NCBI GenBank assembly: GCA_007922195.1
Contig: ML682224.1
Span: forward strand, 451,921 to 515,920
Direction: 5' to 3'
DNA: 64,000 nt
From: Podocnemis expansa
Taxonomy: Eukaryota; Chordata; Testudines; Podocnemididae
In this document: positions 33,465 through 45,396 of the stretch, in pieces
Layout: each line of letters starts with the position of its first letter
How positions within the stretch are numbered: the stretch's first letter is position 1
Position numbers and translations under genes: made by a program
Notes under the pieces: model-generated
What the model saw: the letters and a program-made list of their open reading frames with translations, nothing else
What the model was told of the DNA's origin: nothing
Databases searched by the model: none

Positions 33465-36194
33465 TTGCCACCCGTTGATTCCCATATAGTTTACCATTTA
33501 TCCACCCCTTTACCATTACCTGGTCCCCCCTCCCCCGTTTTGTTCCCTACCCCAGTCTACCCACCCCCAGGTATCCTCTCCTGTTCACTCCATTTTGGGA
33601 ACATGGAGACCTCCCCAGTTCCCTCTGAACCTCTCCCACAGCCTGTTCCCCCCTCTCTCCTGGCGGCTGCCACCTTGACCACTGCGGCCATTCCTACCAC
33701 CTCTGGTGCCTCTACTAGGGCACCTGTGGCAGCGGGCATGGGAGGGGCCTCCACTACTGCTGCCCCAACCTCCTCGGCCGGAAAAAAGAGCAAGGGAAAG
33801 AAGGCAAGCAAAGGCCCTGCTGCTCTCGCAGCCCATCCACCAGCTGCAGCCCCTTCTTCCCCTGCCATTCCCTCCACCAGTTCTGGGGGTCCTTCTGCCC
33901 CCAGAACGTATGCCCAGGCAACTGCCACCCCTCCACACACCACCACAACATCAGCCCACACCGCCTCCTCTAATTCGAGCTCAGGGGGCTGGGGCCCCTT
34001 CCCCTCCTTGACCAGGAGGCATGGTGTCCGCTGCCTCCTGGTGGCTGCCTCGCCCCACTTAGAAACTTATGTGCGGGGGATGGCGAGGGTGGTGGGGCCC
34101 TTGGCCATTGTGGCAGCCTCCAAGATGTTTGGGAAGACGGTATTATTCCTGGAATCGGAGGCCACCACACAGGAGGCGGTGGTCAGGGGCTTGGCGGTGG
34201 GGGGTGTCCACGTGCCAGTGGAACCCTTGGAGGACCTGGGCGTACGGGTGGTCGTTCCTCCCCTCCTCCCCAATGCCACCCAGCTTCCCTTTCTCTCCAC
34301 CCTGGGGAAGCCAATATCTATCATCAGCCCTCTCCCACTGGGCTGTAAGGACCCCGCCCTCCGTCACATTTTGTCCTTCCGCCAGCAGGTGCAAATCCAA
34401 CTACCGCCAGTGGGGGCGCGTGGCAGGTTGGCACTGGAGGGGTCCTTTCTGGTGCCCAATCCAGGGGCCCATTATAAAAATTTTTACTCTTCGGGGGAGT
34501 CCTGGTGTTTCCTCTGTAGGGCCATGGGGCACGTCCGGAGGGACTGCCCTTGGCCCAGCATGAGGAGGGAGCAACTGGGCCCCCCGGAGCTGATATGGGC
34601 GCCGGCCACACCACCACCGGTGACCCCGCCCACCCGGCCACTCAAGCTGCCTCTCCTCCATCGAGGAACACAGCTGCCGCTGCCTCTCGGGATGTGGGGT
34701 CCACAGCCCCACCATGCCCAGAGCAGCGGTCAGGCCCACACTGAGCCATCTGGGATGGGGCTCAGAGAGGAGAGGGCAGCGGCCGAGGTGGTGACCCCAG
34801 ATATGGGAGAGGGCGCACCCGAGGGGGAGGGTTCCCATCCCCTTGTTGTCCCTCCCCTGGTTCCTTCTCCCCAAGAGCCTTTGCCCTTGCCGCCTGTTCC
34901 CGCCCCTGCTGGCCGGCCCTCAGACTCCATCTTAGAGGGCCGGGCTCTCCCCCAGAGGGTCCGCAGCAAGCACAAGAAGGCTCTGTCCCTCCTCAGCACC
35001 TTAGATGGGGAGGAGGTCTCCCGGAAGTCCTTGCGGGCTGCTGATGCTACCGCATCTGTTAATACCATTGATGATGCTGAGCCGCTTGCTGCGCCCTCTG
35101 GTGAGGTCCAGCAGGAGGCTCCGGCTGAGGAGATGGGCGCAGTAGAGGAGGGGTGCAGCGCTGCCCCCACACAGGAGGCCCCTGTTGATCCCTCTCCTGC
35201 AGAGGCCACGGACGGAGCCACCCCTGTCCCTCCAGAAGCATCAGCAGATGAGGCAGGGGGAGAAATGGGCTCCATCTTTGCGGAGATCGAGGCCCTGGGT
35301 CTGACCTTGGTAGCCCCAAGGGAGCACGACCCTCTCCCAGTGGGCCTTGATCTGGGTGGCAACGACATCTCGTCACCCCCTCCCTTGCCCCAGACCCAAC
35401 CCGAATGTGAACCCCCGTCTGCTGTCCCTGCTTCTGTCCCAGGGACACCCCCGGGTTGCTTCACCTGCCCGGCTGCTATAGATTTCCCTATGGCGGCCGC
35501 CAAGCCCCTCGAGGTGACAGCCAGCCCTAAGCAGCCGGGTCCCGGGGTGTTGTCCCTGGGGGGACAGCTGCCCCTACCCTCACTCATCTATTCCCCTGTG
35601 TCTGTTGCTGAGGATGTGGTGAACCAAACATACTCAACTCCCACACCCAGCGTCAGCACGGATTCCGTTTCTCACTCCTTTGAAAATCTCGTGCCCGGTC
35701 AAGGGGAGCTGCACCCTGGTGGTTTAACTACCGGGGCCCCTGTTCCCACAACCACTCCTCCCTTTCTTTCCATCACTTCTTTTCCTGGCCTAAATCCCAT
35801 CCCTCCCTTTACTGTCCCCCCCTTACCTACCCTAGCCCCAACCCCATCCCCTATTACTGCCACCCCCGGGATGGTGGCTTTCCCCCTTCCATCAACCACT
35901 TCCCGGGAGGTGGTATTTGTGGCCCCCTCCATCTCTGGGGCTGCTGTCTTCCCTCCACCGCCACCCTTCCTGGTGCCGGGGATTCAGCTGGGAGCTATGG
36001 TGCCCACACCGTCGGCACCGAGACGGGGCTCTGCGCCCTGTCTTATGCTCCCGGCTGACCGCGGGACCAACACTGGGACCCGACCGGAGGACGGCTGGGA
36101 GCCTTTAACCCCGGACCCCCAGGAGCTGCGGGAAGAGATGCGCACTTTCCTGGAGAACACTCATGGGGCCTCCGGACCATGCGGGCCATACTGA
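33465..36194 (+). CDS. Tx1-type ORF1, gag-like, open for 909 codons
   Basis: Open from ATG 33,465; the in-frame ATG at 33,603 (residue 47) may be the true start. Residues about 50-185 are Ala/Pro/Thr/Ser-rich with a short basic patch (GKKSKGKKASKG). Residues about 188-340 resemble the RNA-binding, RRM-like part of LINE gag proteins. A CCHC knuckle follows (C348, C351, H356, C361; CFLCRAMGHVRRDC). The remaining 540 residues are low-complexity, acidic then Pro-rich. The protein would coat LINE RNA. The frame downstream of 36,165, shifted by one, reads KGTGKWDVVAYQRAC to 36,385. This looks like the original C-terminus cut off by a late frameshift. Confidence 0.75.
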   Translation: MPPVDSHIVYHLSTPLPLPGPPSPVLFPTPVYPPPGILSCSLHFGNMETSPVPSEPLPQPVPPSLLAAATLTTAAIPTTSGASTRAPVAAGMGGASTTAAPTSSAGKKSKGKKASKGPAALAAHPPAAAPSSPAIPSTSSGGPSAPRTYAQATATPPHTTTTSAHTASSNSSSGGWGPFPSLTRRHGVRCLLVAASPHLETYVRGMARVVGPLAIVAASKMFGKTVLFLESEATTQEAVVRGLAVGGVHVPVEPLEDLGVRVVVPPLLPNATQLPFLSTLGKPISIISPLPLGCKDPALRHILSFRQQVQIQLPPVGARGRLALEGSFLVPNPGAHYKNFYSSGESWCFLCRAMGHVRRDCPWPSMRREQLGPPELIWAPATPPPVTPPTRPLKLPLLHRGTQLPLPLGMWGPQPHHAQSSGQAHTEPSGMGLREERAAAEVVTPDMGEGAPEGEGSHPLVVPPLVPSPQEPLPLPPVPAPAGRPSDSILEGRALPQRVRSKHKKALSLLSTLDGEEVSRKSLRAADATASVNTIDDAEPLAAPSGEVQQEAPAEEMGAVEEGCSAAPTQEAPVDPSPAEATDGATPVPPEASADEAGGEMGSIFAEIEALGLTLVAPREHDPLPVGLDLGGNDISSPPPLPQTQPECEPPSAVPASVPGTPPGCFTCPAAIDFPMAAAKPLEVTASPKQPGPGVLSLGGQLPLPSLIYSPVSVAEDVVNQTYSTPTPSVSTDSVSHSFENLVPGQGELHPGGLTTGAPVPTTTPPFLSITSFPGLNPIPPFTVPPLPTLAPTPSPITATPGMVAFPLPSTTSREVVFVAPSISGAAVFPPPPPFLVPGIQLGAMVPTPSAPRRGSAPCLMLPADRGTNTGTRPEDGWEPLTPDPQELREEMRTFLENTHGASGPCGPY

Positions 36195-36357
36195 AGGAGG
36201 GCAAAGGGACCGGGAAATGGGATGTCGTGGCCTACCAAAGGGCCTGCAGCTTCCGTGACTCCCTCATGACATTTGGGATCAGCCACAGATTGCTGCGTGG
36301 CCCGACAGAGGCCGCTGGCATTCCCATCACTTTTGAGGATCACCCCCAACCCTCCTC

Positions 36358-39300
36358 ATGGCACCCGTCACCTTTGCCACATTAAATGCTAGAGGCTGTA
36401 GGTGGGGTCTCCGCAGGACCCAGGTGCTCTCCTTCCTTCGGGAGGGGAGGTAGTCTGTGGTTTTCCTGCAGGAGACCCACACGGATCCAGCCACCAAGCC
36501 TGGTTGGCAGCTGGAGTGGGGGAACGGGATGTACCTAAGCCACCTGTCCACCCGCTCCGGCGGTATGGCCACCCTGTTCTCCCCCGGCCTACAGCCTGAG
36601 GTGCTGGAGGTTGCCGAGGTTGTGCCGGGCCACCTGCTGCACTTCCGGGTCCGTATGGAGGGGCTGGCTTTGAATTTGGTCAACGTCTATGCCCCGACAT
36701 CGGGCCCGGAGCGGCTGCAATTCTTTCAGCAGGCGGCCGCCTTCCTCGGCACCCTGGATCCTCGGGAATGCCTGGTCCTCGGCGGGGACTTTACCACCAC
36801 CCTTGAGGAACGGGACTGCACGGGGACCGAGCAGTGCCAGGCCAGCGTAGACGTCCTCCAGGAGGTGATTGACCATCACTCCCTGGTGGATGTCTGGCGC
36901 GACCACCATCCGGATGATGAGGTGACCTTCACCTATGTCCGGTTGGGGGACCATTGGTCGTGCCACTCCCGGTTGGACCGTATTTATCTGTTTTGACACC
37001 ATCTGGCACGGGCCCACTCCTCCAACGTTCGTCCGGCCCCATTCTCGGATCACCATCTGGTGACCGTGAGTGCCTCTGTCTCGGCGGAGAGGCCGGGGCT
37101 GGCCTATTGGCATTTTAATAATAGCCTGCTGGAGGATATGGGCTTCGTAGAGTCCTTCCAGGAGTTTTGGCTGGCCTGGAGGTGGCAGAGAGCCGCCTTT
37201 CCCTCAGCGTGGCACTGGTGGGATGTTGGGAAGGTGCGTGCCCAGCTCTTCTGCCGTGACTACACTTGGGGGGCCAGCCGGGTGAGGGATGCAGGAATAG
37301 AGCAGCTGGAGCGGGAGGTCTTGGAGCTTGAGAGGCGCCTGGCCACCAGCCCCGGGGATCCATCCCGGTGCGAGGCGCACCGGGAGAAGTGGGAGGAGCT
37401 GCAGACCCTCGAGGACCTCCGGGCCCGGGGTGTTTTTGTTCGCTCTCGCATCCAGCTCCTTCGGGAGATGGATCACGGATCCCACTTCTTCTATGCCCTG
37501 GAGAAACGGAGGAGGGCTAAAAAGCACGTCACCTGCCTTTTGGCGGAGAAAGGCACCCCCCTCACGTATCCGGAGGAGATGCGTGGAAGGGCCAGGGCCT
37601 TATACGCCAGTCTTTTCTCCCCGGATCCAACCGACCCTAACGCCTGCAGGGTGCTCTGGAATGAACTTCCCATGGTCAGCGATGGCACCCGGGACAGGCT
37701 AGAGTCGCCTCTCACTCTGGCCGAGTTCTCGGAAGCCCTACGTCTCATGTCCACCAAAAAAACTCCGGGCATAGACGGGCTGACCGTGGAGTTCTACCGC
37801 ATCTTTTGGGACGTCCTCGGCCCGTACCTCACCATCGCCTGGGCCGAGTCCAAGGAGAGCGGAGAGCTTCCCCTTTCTTGCTGGTGGGCGGTGCTGGCCC
37901 TGCTGCCCAAGAAGGGGGACCTCTGCGACCTGCATAATTGGCGTCCCATCTCGCTCCTCAGCACGGACTATAAAATAGTAGCCAAGGCCATTCCATGCTG
38001 CAGGACGTAATCCATCCTGACCAGACCTACACCGTCCCAGGCTGTTCCATCTTCGAGAATCTCTACCCGGTCCAGGATCTCTTAGAGCTTCGGTGTAGGG
38101 ATGGTCTGTCGTTCGCCCTCCTGGACCTGGACCAGGAGAAAGCGTTCAACAGGATGGATCACGGGTATCTCCTGGGCACCCTGTGGGCGTTTGGCTTTGG
38201 GCCCTGGTTTGTGGGGTTTCTCCAGGTGCTGTACACCTCCGCAGAGTGTCTGGTCAAGCTCAACTGGACCCTGACCGAGCCGGTCATCTTCGGGTGAGAA
38301 CTGCGTCAAGTCTGTCCGCTGTCCAGCCAGCTGTGTGCTCTGCCCATCGAGGCCTTCTTTTGTCTCCTCTGTCAGAGGTTGACGGGGTTGGTGCTCCCTG
38401 AGTCAGGGCTGTGGCTGGTCTTGTCGGCGTACACTGACGATGTACTCCTCATGGTCCAGGACCCGAGCGACCTGGGATGGTTGGAAGCTTGCCATGCTAT
38501 CTACTTGGCAGCCTCCTCTGCCCGGGTCAACTTGGTCAAGAGCTCTGGCCTGATGGTAGGGGCCGGGTGGCCGGTCAGCTCCTTCCCACCCGTGCTTCAG
38601 GCCATCCGGTGGGGAACGGGTCCGCTGCTCTATCTGGGTGTTTACCTCTCTGGCACCCATCCCTCCCCAGAGGACAACTGGCATGAATTAGAGGGCAGGG
38701 TTGTTGACTGGCTGTGGAGGTGGACAGGACTGCTGCGGTGCCTCTCCCTTCGGGGACAGGCACTGGTCATCAACCAGCTCGTCCTGTCCATGCTCTGGCA
38801 CCGGCTCAACACCCTGACCCCACCCCTGGGTTTTCTGGCCAGTCTCCAGGAGACAATCCTGAGGATCTTCTGGCCAGGACTGCACTGGGTCTCTGCAGGG
38901 GTCCTGAGCCTTCCCCTGGAGGAAGGGGGGCAGGGCCTGTGCTGCCTCCGCAGCCAGGTCCACACCTTCCACCTTCAGGCCCTGCAGAGACTCCTTTATG
39001 GTGCAGGTAGTCCGGCAAGGAGCCATTTAGCTTGCATCTTCCTCCGCTGCTACCGAGGGCTCCGATATGACCGGCAGCTCTTTTATCTTGACCTGAGACA
39101 TGTTCCGTGAGACGTCTCTGAGCTGCCGGCCTTCTACCATGACCTCCTCTGGACCTGGAGGCTCATTGAGCCCCCAGGTCAGTTCTACCCACCGAGGGGG
39201 AGGACCTCCTCGTGGAGCCCCTGCTACACAATCGCCATCTCTGAGTGCAGGTGGCGGAGGCCCCCACTGTGAGGCGGAGGTTGGTCATGGCAGGTATTAC

Positions 39301-40260
39301 CGGGGTCGGAGACCTCCTGGATTATGCTTGGGGGCACTGGGCGGATCCCCATGAGCCGGCTCGGCTCATGGGGCTCTCCACCCTTTGTACCCCCTGGTGC
39401 CTACTCTGAGAGATGAGGGCAGCCTTCCCTCCCACTGCTTGGCTTTACCTCGAGTGGGTCCTGTGAGAGGGTACTCCCCGCCCCCCTCCCAGTCCTGGCC
39501 CGCCGGAACTTTTGGTCGGGCCTCAGCCGCATCAGCCCCCCTGGCCATTCCCACCACATGCCCCGAGCCGGCTGCTAGACTTGCAGCCGGTCTTTTTCTG
39601 AATCGCGCCTTGTAAAAATCTGTACACGCTCATGCTACATACCATCCACTTCCTTGCCCTTGTGTCCCACCCGGATACAAAGTGGCAGGAGCTCATTCCA
39701 TCCACAGAGGGCGAGGACCCCTGGTGGGCCAGCCTGTATGCTCCCCTCATTCCAAGGCCCGCCGGGGACATCAGTTGGTGGCTCCTACATGGAGCCATGA
39801 GCGCGGGTGTGTACTTGATATGGTTCATCCCTCGTCCTGACACCGGCCCCTTTTGCGGTGCGAGGGAGACCCTGACGCGTGTCTATTTAGACTGTGCCAG
39901 GCTGCAGCCCCTCTTCTGGCTCCTCCAGAACCTCCTCTTGAGGTTCTGGCTGCACTTCTCCCTGCACCTGTATCTTTACACACTCTCCATCTGTGCCCCA
40001 CAATGTCGCGGAACCTCCTCACCAACCTCCTCTTGGCTTATGCAAAAATAACCACCTATAAAACCCAGGAGAGGAGGTTGGCTGAGGGAGGGTCCTGCGA
40101 CTGTGGAGCCTATTTCCGGTCCCTTGTCTGTGCATGTATCCGGGCAGAGTTCCTCTGGGTGGTGTCTGCTGGTTCCCTTGACACCCTTTGGGAGCAGTGG
40201 GTGCTGTCTGGGGTTCTCTGCTCTGTGACCCCTTTTGAAACCCTTGTTTTAAACCTGTGA
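36358..40260 (+). pseudogene. Tx1-type ORF2: endonuclease and RT, broken
   Basis: It starts at ATG 36,358 (MAPVTFATLNARG). Endonuclease blocks: FLQETH (36,463), NVYAPTS (36,685), GGDFTTTLE (36,780; family members have Asn after GDF), SRLDRIY (36,970) and SDHHLV (37,048). RT blocks: TPGIDGLTVEFY (37,765), LLPKKGD and NWRPISLL (37,900-37,960), LDLDQEKAFNRMDH (38,125), and the catalytic YTDD at 38,430. A C-terminal FCGARETL...CARLQPLF block (39,850-39,910) matches the usual Tx1/L1 end, and the reading finally stops at 40,260. Breaks: TAG at 36,451, TGA at 36,994, a shift near 37,990, TGA at 38,297 and multiple shifts after 39,100. Confidence 0.85.
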
Positions 40261-40495
40261 CCCTCACACACATCCCTGTTATTCCTTGATTTGTCCCCCA
40301 AAATCATTTGAAAACCAGTTCAGTGCCATCTCCCCATAGGCTGGAGGAGGGCTTTAGAAGTGGGTGGGCTTATGCCCACCCACTGCCCTGGGTTTTCAAT
40401 AGGTTATTCAGCTAGGGGATTGCCTTCGCCTCTTTCTCAGGGCTTCACTAACTCCTTCCCTCACAAACTCCCCTGTTTGCAGTCCCCCTGTTCAC
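40261..40495. other. Probable Tx1 3' untranslated region
   Basis: Between the ORF2 stop and the resumed CR1. It contains the hairpin-like 'gtgggcttatgcccac' at about 40,364-40,380. No poly-A or repeat tail is seen. Confidence 0.4.
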
Positions 40496-40945
40496 AAGAG
40501 TCTAAGAGAGGGCAACAAAAATGATTAGGGGACAAGGGCAAGTGACTTACAAGGAGCAACTGGAGGAACTTGGTTTATTTAGTCAACAGAAAAGAAGACT
40601 GAGGGGGGATTTGATAGCAACCTTCAACTACTTGAGGGGTGCTCCAAAGAGGAAGGAGCTAGGCTGTTCTCAGTAGTAACAGAAGACAGAACACGGAGCA
40701 ATGGTTTCAAGCTGGGGCAATCAAGGTTGGCTGTTAGAAACATCTTTCTCACTAGGAGGGTGGTGAAGCATTGAAACGACTTATCTAGGGAGCTGGTGGA
40801 ACTTCCATCTTTGGAAACATTTAGGGCCCAGTTAGTCAAAACCCTACCAGGGATGATTTAGTGAGAGTGGTCCTGCTTTTAGCAGGTGGTTGGATTAGAT
40901 GACCTCATGAAGTCCCTATCAGTCATATGATTCTAAGATTAATGA
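40496..40945 (+). mobile_element. CR1 LINE, right half of the split copy
   Basis: It begins 'aagagtctaagagagggcaaca', the exact continuation expected after the left half at 28,783. It runs through the C-terminal RT and the tail ('gattagatgacctcatgaag', ending atgattctaagatta). Codon blocks [10 protein letters not shown] and [14 protein letters not shown] are legible. Confidence 0.85.
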
Positions 40946-43525
40946 GCAAACCCTTCAGGAGTTTGGGCATCACAGGGCAGGGGAGCTAATGGGCCCTGAC
41001 TGGGGATGAAGCTTCCCTGATTACAGTATGTGGCCTGTAAAGGGTGACAGTCAGTAACGTGGCAGCACAGGAGATGGTGAACAGGACTGGTAACAGGTCT
41101 TCCAGTAGGACGGTTTTTAGAGAAGGCCCTTGGAAGAAGCAAGTGTGTGAGAGCTGGTGGTTCTGGGTTGGTTTTCATCCCTTCAGTTGGTGGGACCTGT
41201 TACTAGGTGGTGTATTGAAGGCAGGGGAGTCAATTCAGCCTGATTAGAGGAAGGGGTGTCCCTAATTAGGCCCCTGTAAAAGCAGAAATTCAGGAAGGCA
41301 GCAGCACAAGAAGTAGAGAAGAAGAGAATTTGAGAAGATCTTTTGGGGGAGAAGGCAGATACCCTTTGGTTTTCTTGTAGAGTTCGGCGGAGCTGTGTGG
41401 TTTTGGTTTAATGACACAATTTTCCTTTCAGCTTGCAGGAGCTGTTATGGGGTGGTATACTTCATAAGGTAAGAAAACTGGGAGTCCCAAAGGTGGATTG
41501 AGTTGAAGGTTTTTCTTTACCTTGTCATTCTCCTTGCTGCCAAGAGTGAGCAAAAAGGTGGAGGTATTCAGAGGTATTCCATTCCTTTCTCTTTGAGAGA
41601 GTTGACTTTGAATACTCCCTAAAGACCCTTTTGGGGTTACATAAATACCCAGGCAATGAAAAGTAAGAACTATGTGGTGAACAGAACTATACCCGCCTTC
41701 ACTGTAGAGTATTTGTTTATTAATGAAATGTCAACAAATTACTAATGGGAACAATTAGGAGGGAAGAAGGATGATGAGCATGATTCCTCCAGGACTTTAT
41801 GGATGAGAGCAAAGATAACAGACATTGAGTTATTTCTTGCATTGTTGTGGGAAGATAGGCGACTGAATTAAGGATAAGTATTTTAACTAGAATGTCTTTT
41901 ATATGGAACAGCAGGGCTTGCCCATTTTAACCCCATTACCATAGTAACCTGTGGCTCAGGCCAGGCTCTTTGTGCAGCATTAACTTTACGTTCCTCTACT
42001 GCTCCACCTTATTTATAGGGTCCCCAGGCACCCTTTTTCTGACACATTGACTAGTGGGGTACTTGTCCAGGAGTCCCTGGCTCAGTAGGGGTTTTAGGGT
42101 TAGGTTAAGTGGGCAACTGCTAGTGGCTCAAGCAGTAAGGGGCCCCATCCTCAACTTGGAGAACAGAAATGAAAATAAAAACAAAAACAACTTCTGTAAC
42201 TGTCTTATGGCTGGCAAAGCCAGCAGGACTGAAAGACTCTGCACTCTTCAGTCTGCTCATCAAAGCAAACCATCATTAGATCTGTGCTTCATGTGAATTG
42301 CAGATTTAACTGTTATCTCTCCATCTCCTTCAGCTTGATATGCCAAAAAGTTAGGAGCAAGCTCTTTATGATGCCAAATGCCACTGTGTGGTAGCATGAA
42401 CTTTGCAACAGTCTCTTGTTCCTAAGGGTGGCTGTTGATTGTCATGGTTTGAAATCCCACTTGTGAGAACTTTTCCTTTGCCTTATAATTGCCCTTTGTT
42501 AGCTCACGTTACCATGTAGGTCCACAAAGGCTGTCACATAATAAGGCAGTGCTGCTGTCAAGCAGCCCTTACAGCTGTGTGCTGTCTGTCTTTTGGTGAG
42601 TGAGTTTTTTTGTGTTTTTTTTCTACTTGTACTACCATATTTTGGGGGTCAGTCTGGTGTCTGTTCAAATTTATAGCTACACATGCTTATTTTTGATATA
42701 ACTATTTGTATAAAACTTTGAATGTAAATGCAAGCCTATAGGAGGAACTTGAATTGGTTGCAAAAAAAAAAATGCACAGAAGGCTTGTGACACTAAGATT
42801 TTTTTTTTTTTTTTTTTTAAATCTTGGTATTTTGAGCTATTGATAATTTTGCCCCTTTTAATATCCATCATAAACTTTAATGCTCACTTTAACTCGGTAG
42901 CTGGGTGTCAGCTCATTTTTAGGTGACTAAGTTAAAACAATGTGAATTTTTTTCATGAAAGTTCTCCAAAAAGTCATTCCCAGAAAGAATTTAGAGGTCA
43001 TGCAGCTGTTGTTCTGGCCTTTTATAATGGAAACTACTTTAAGCCAGGGGATGTTACATCACTGCATTTGTGACTTATTTTTAAAGCAAAATTATACAAC
43101 CAAAAAAAGATTCTAAACCCTTTTTTTAAAAAGTAATGTAGGTGACTAAAGATAGTTCTCAGACCAAGGTCCCTGTGCAGAGTTAGCAATTCAAACACTG
43201 GAGCACTGAAGTAGGACATTGAAAGTGCGATGAATTACAAGTAGAACTAACTTCCCCCCTGTTGTCTACCCTGAAAGAAATTCAGGAGGTAAAGCACATA
43301 AGTAGTTACTAACAGCATTAAACACTTTACCTTTTCCGTAGTGGCCTACATCAGTGTTATCTGCTTACTCAGATTTGGGATTGGAAATTTTTTGCTCTAT
43401 TCCCTGTGTTAAATGCAAGAATAAACTTAAAATATGGCTTAATTGGGGTTTATTTTTATATTGTGGAGAGTGGTCAGGTTAGCTAAATTCCTAAACTTTA
43501 CCTCTTTGTTAAAAAAATATAAAAA
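40946..43525. other. Unassigned stretch
   Basis: About 2.6 kb without a recognised gene or repeat. It is AT-rich after 42,500, with T and A homopolymers at 42,762 and 42,800. It may be the least repeat-laden part of the window. Confidence 0.5.
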
Positions 43526-45325
43526 CACCAGCTGCTCATAGATAGAGCAGTCACCCAAGACTCAAGGTCTAGACAGACCAATCTGAGCACAGCCTGGATT
43601 GACTACAGGAAAGCCTACGACTCAATGCCGCACACATGGATCTGTGAATGTCTGGCGCTATACAAAGTCAACAGGACACTAAGGACCTTCCTCAAGAACT
43701 CAATGGGACTGTGGAAGACAACACTGGAAGTCAACTCAAGACAGCTTGCACAAGTGGCCATCAAGTGCGGCATATACCAAGGTGATGCGCTGTCCCCGCT
43801 GCTGTTCTGCGTTGGCTTGAACCCCCTCAGCCAGATAATCACAAGGACTGGATATGGATACAAGTTCAAGAGTGGAACTACCATCAGCCACCTCCTCTAC
43901 ATGGATGACATCAAGCTGTATGCTAAGAATGAATGAGACATCGACTCGCTAATCCACCTGACACGGATCTACAGTGAGGATATTGGGATGTCATCCGGAC
44001 TGGAGAAGTGTGGCCGGATGGTAGTAAAGAGAGGAAAGGTAGTCAAGACTGATGGGGTGGAACTACCAGCAGGCCACATAGCAGACATACAGACCAGCTA
44101 CAAGTACCTTGGCATCCCACAGTCACATGGGACTCACGATGAGGAGGCAAGGAAGACAGCAACATCCCGGTACCACCAAAGGATAAGACAGGTCCTGAAG
44201 AGCCAGCTCAATGGGAAGAACAAGATCCACGCCATCAACAGGTACACCCTGCCAGTCATCAGATTCCCTGCCGGTATAGTGAGCTGGCCAAAGGAGGACA
44301 TGGAGGCTGCCGATGTGAAGACCCGGAAGCTCCTCACAATGTACGGAGGTTTCCACCCCAAGTCCAACACCCAGAGATTGTACGCCAGCTGGAAAGAAGG
44401 TGGGCGGGGTTTGGTGAGTGTCAAAGCCACTGTCCTGGATGAAACCCAGAGCATCCAGGAGTACATCAGTAAGATGGCACCCAAAGATGAGCTGCTGAGA
44501 GAATGCCTGAGGCAGCAGCAGACATGGGAGGAAGATCAAGCAGAAGAAGTGCCATGGCAAGACAAGACCCTGCATGGAATGTACCATCGACAGATAGCTG
44601 AGGTGGCTGACATTGGGAAATCCTACCAGTGGCTGGAAAAAGCTGGACTAAAAGACAGCACTGAGGCACTGATCATAGCAGCACAAGAACAGGCACTGAG
44701 CACCAGATCCATTGAAGCAGGGGTCTACCACACTAGACAGGACGCAAGGTGCAGACTGTGCAGAGAGGCCTCAGAGACAGTCCAACACATAGTGGCAGGA
44801 TGTAAGATGCAGGCAGGAACAGCATACACTGAACGGCATAACCAAGTAGCTGGCATTGTGTACAGGAACATCTGCACAGTGTATGGGCTAGAGCCTCCCA
44901 AGACCAGATGGGAGATCCCACAGAAGATTGTGGAGAATAACAGGGCTAAGATCCTGTGGGACTTCCAGATCCAGACAGACAGGCAGGTACTGGCCAATCA
45001 ACCAGACATCGTGCTAATAGACAAGGACCAGAAGACAGCGGTGGTGATAGATGTAGCAGTGCCAAGTGACAGTAACATCAGGAAGAAGGAGTATGAGAAG
45101 CTGGAGAAGTACCAGGGCCTGAAAGAGGAACTAGAGCGGATGTGGAAAGTGAAGGCCAAAGTGGTCCCGGTGGTGGTAGGAGCACTCGGGGCTGTGACTC
45201 CTAAGCTGGGAGAGTGGCTCCAACAGATCCCAGGAACAACATCAGAGCTCTCTGTCCAGAAGAGTGCAGTGCTAGGAACAGCTAAGATACTGCGCAGAAC
45301 CCTCAAACTCCCAGGCCTCTGGTAG
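43526..45325 (+). pseudogene. Dong/R4-type LINE ORF, copy 2
   Basis: This 5'-truncated copy starts inside the RT ('aaaacaccagctgctc', matching 13,258 of copy 1). Motif A (DYRKAYDSMP), GDALSPLLF and an intact YMDD (about 43,903-43,914) precede a single TGA at 43,934 where copy 1 has an Arg codon. From 43,988 a 445-codon frame continues to the natural stop. Within it a CX2CX8HX4C finger lies at residues 255-272. The restriction-like endonuclease core has PD at 339-340, D355 in VIDVAVP and a lysine-rich KEYEKLEKY helix. This class nicks DNA with a PD-(D/E)XK-like nuclease rather than an apurinic endonuclease. It is less decayed than copy 1. Confidence 0.85.
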
Positions 45326-45396
45326 AAGACCCGAGGTTGAGGATGACACATACCACCCATAGGGGTGAGAGAGGAATTTATATATATATATATATC
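45326..45396 (+). mobile_element. Dong/R4-type LINE 3' end and (TA)n
   Basis: A short untranslated tail matching copy 1 up to 'cc(a/g)tagggg', then 'gaatttatatatatatatat'. The (TA)n run at 45,379-45,396 marks the insertion junction. Confidence 0.75.

Larger units (their letters stand above)
33130..40490 (+). mobile_element. Tx1-clade (L1 group) LINE
   Basis: It has two ORFs in L1-group order: a long gag-like ORF1 with a CCHC knuckle, then an endonuclease-RT ORF2 with a C-terminal cysteine motif. Base composition is much more GC-rich than the flanks. Boundaries are approximate: on the left it meets the minus-strand CR1 leader, on the right the split CR1 resumes at 40,496. No poly-A tail is visible. 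Tx1-clade elements are known from frogs, fish and reptiles, some with specific target sites; no target is evident here. Confidence 0.75.

Noticed and set aside
33557..35587. Minus-strand frames opposite Tx1 ORF1 (up to 285 codons)
   Set aside because: Shadow of a GC-rich ORF; the plus strand has the CCHC knuckle and gag-like layout, the minus strand has no motif.
12827..45396. Segmental duplication explaining the two Dong/R4-like copies
   Set aside because: Similarity stops at the element ends; flanks differ and copy 2 has its own 5' truncation point.
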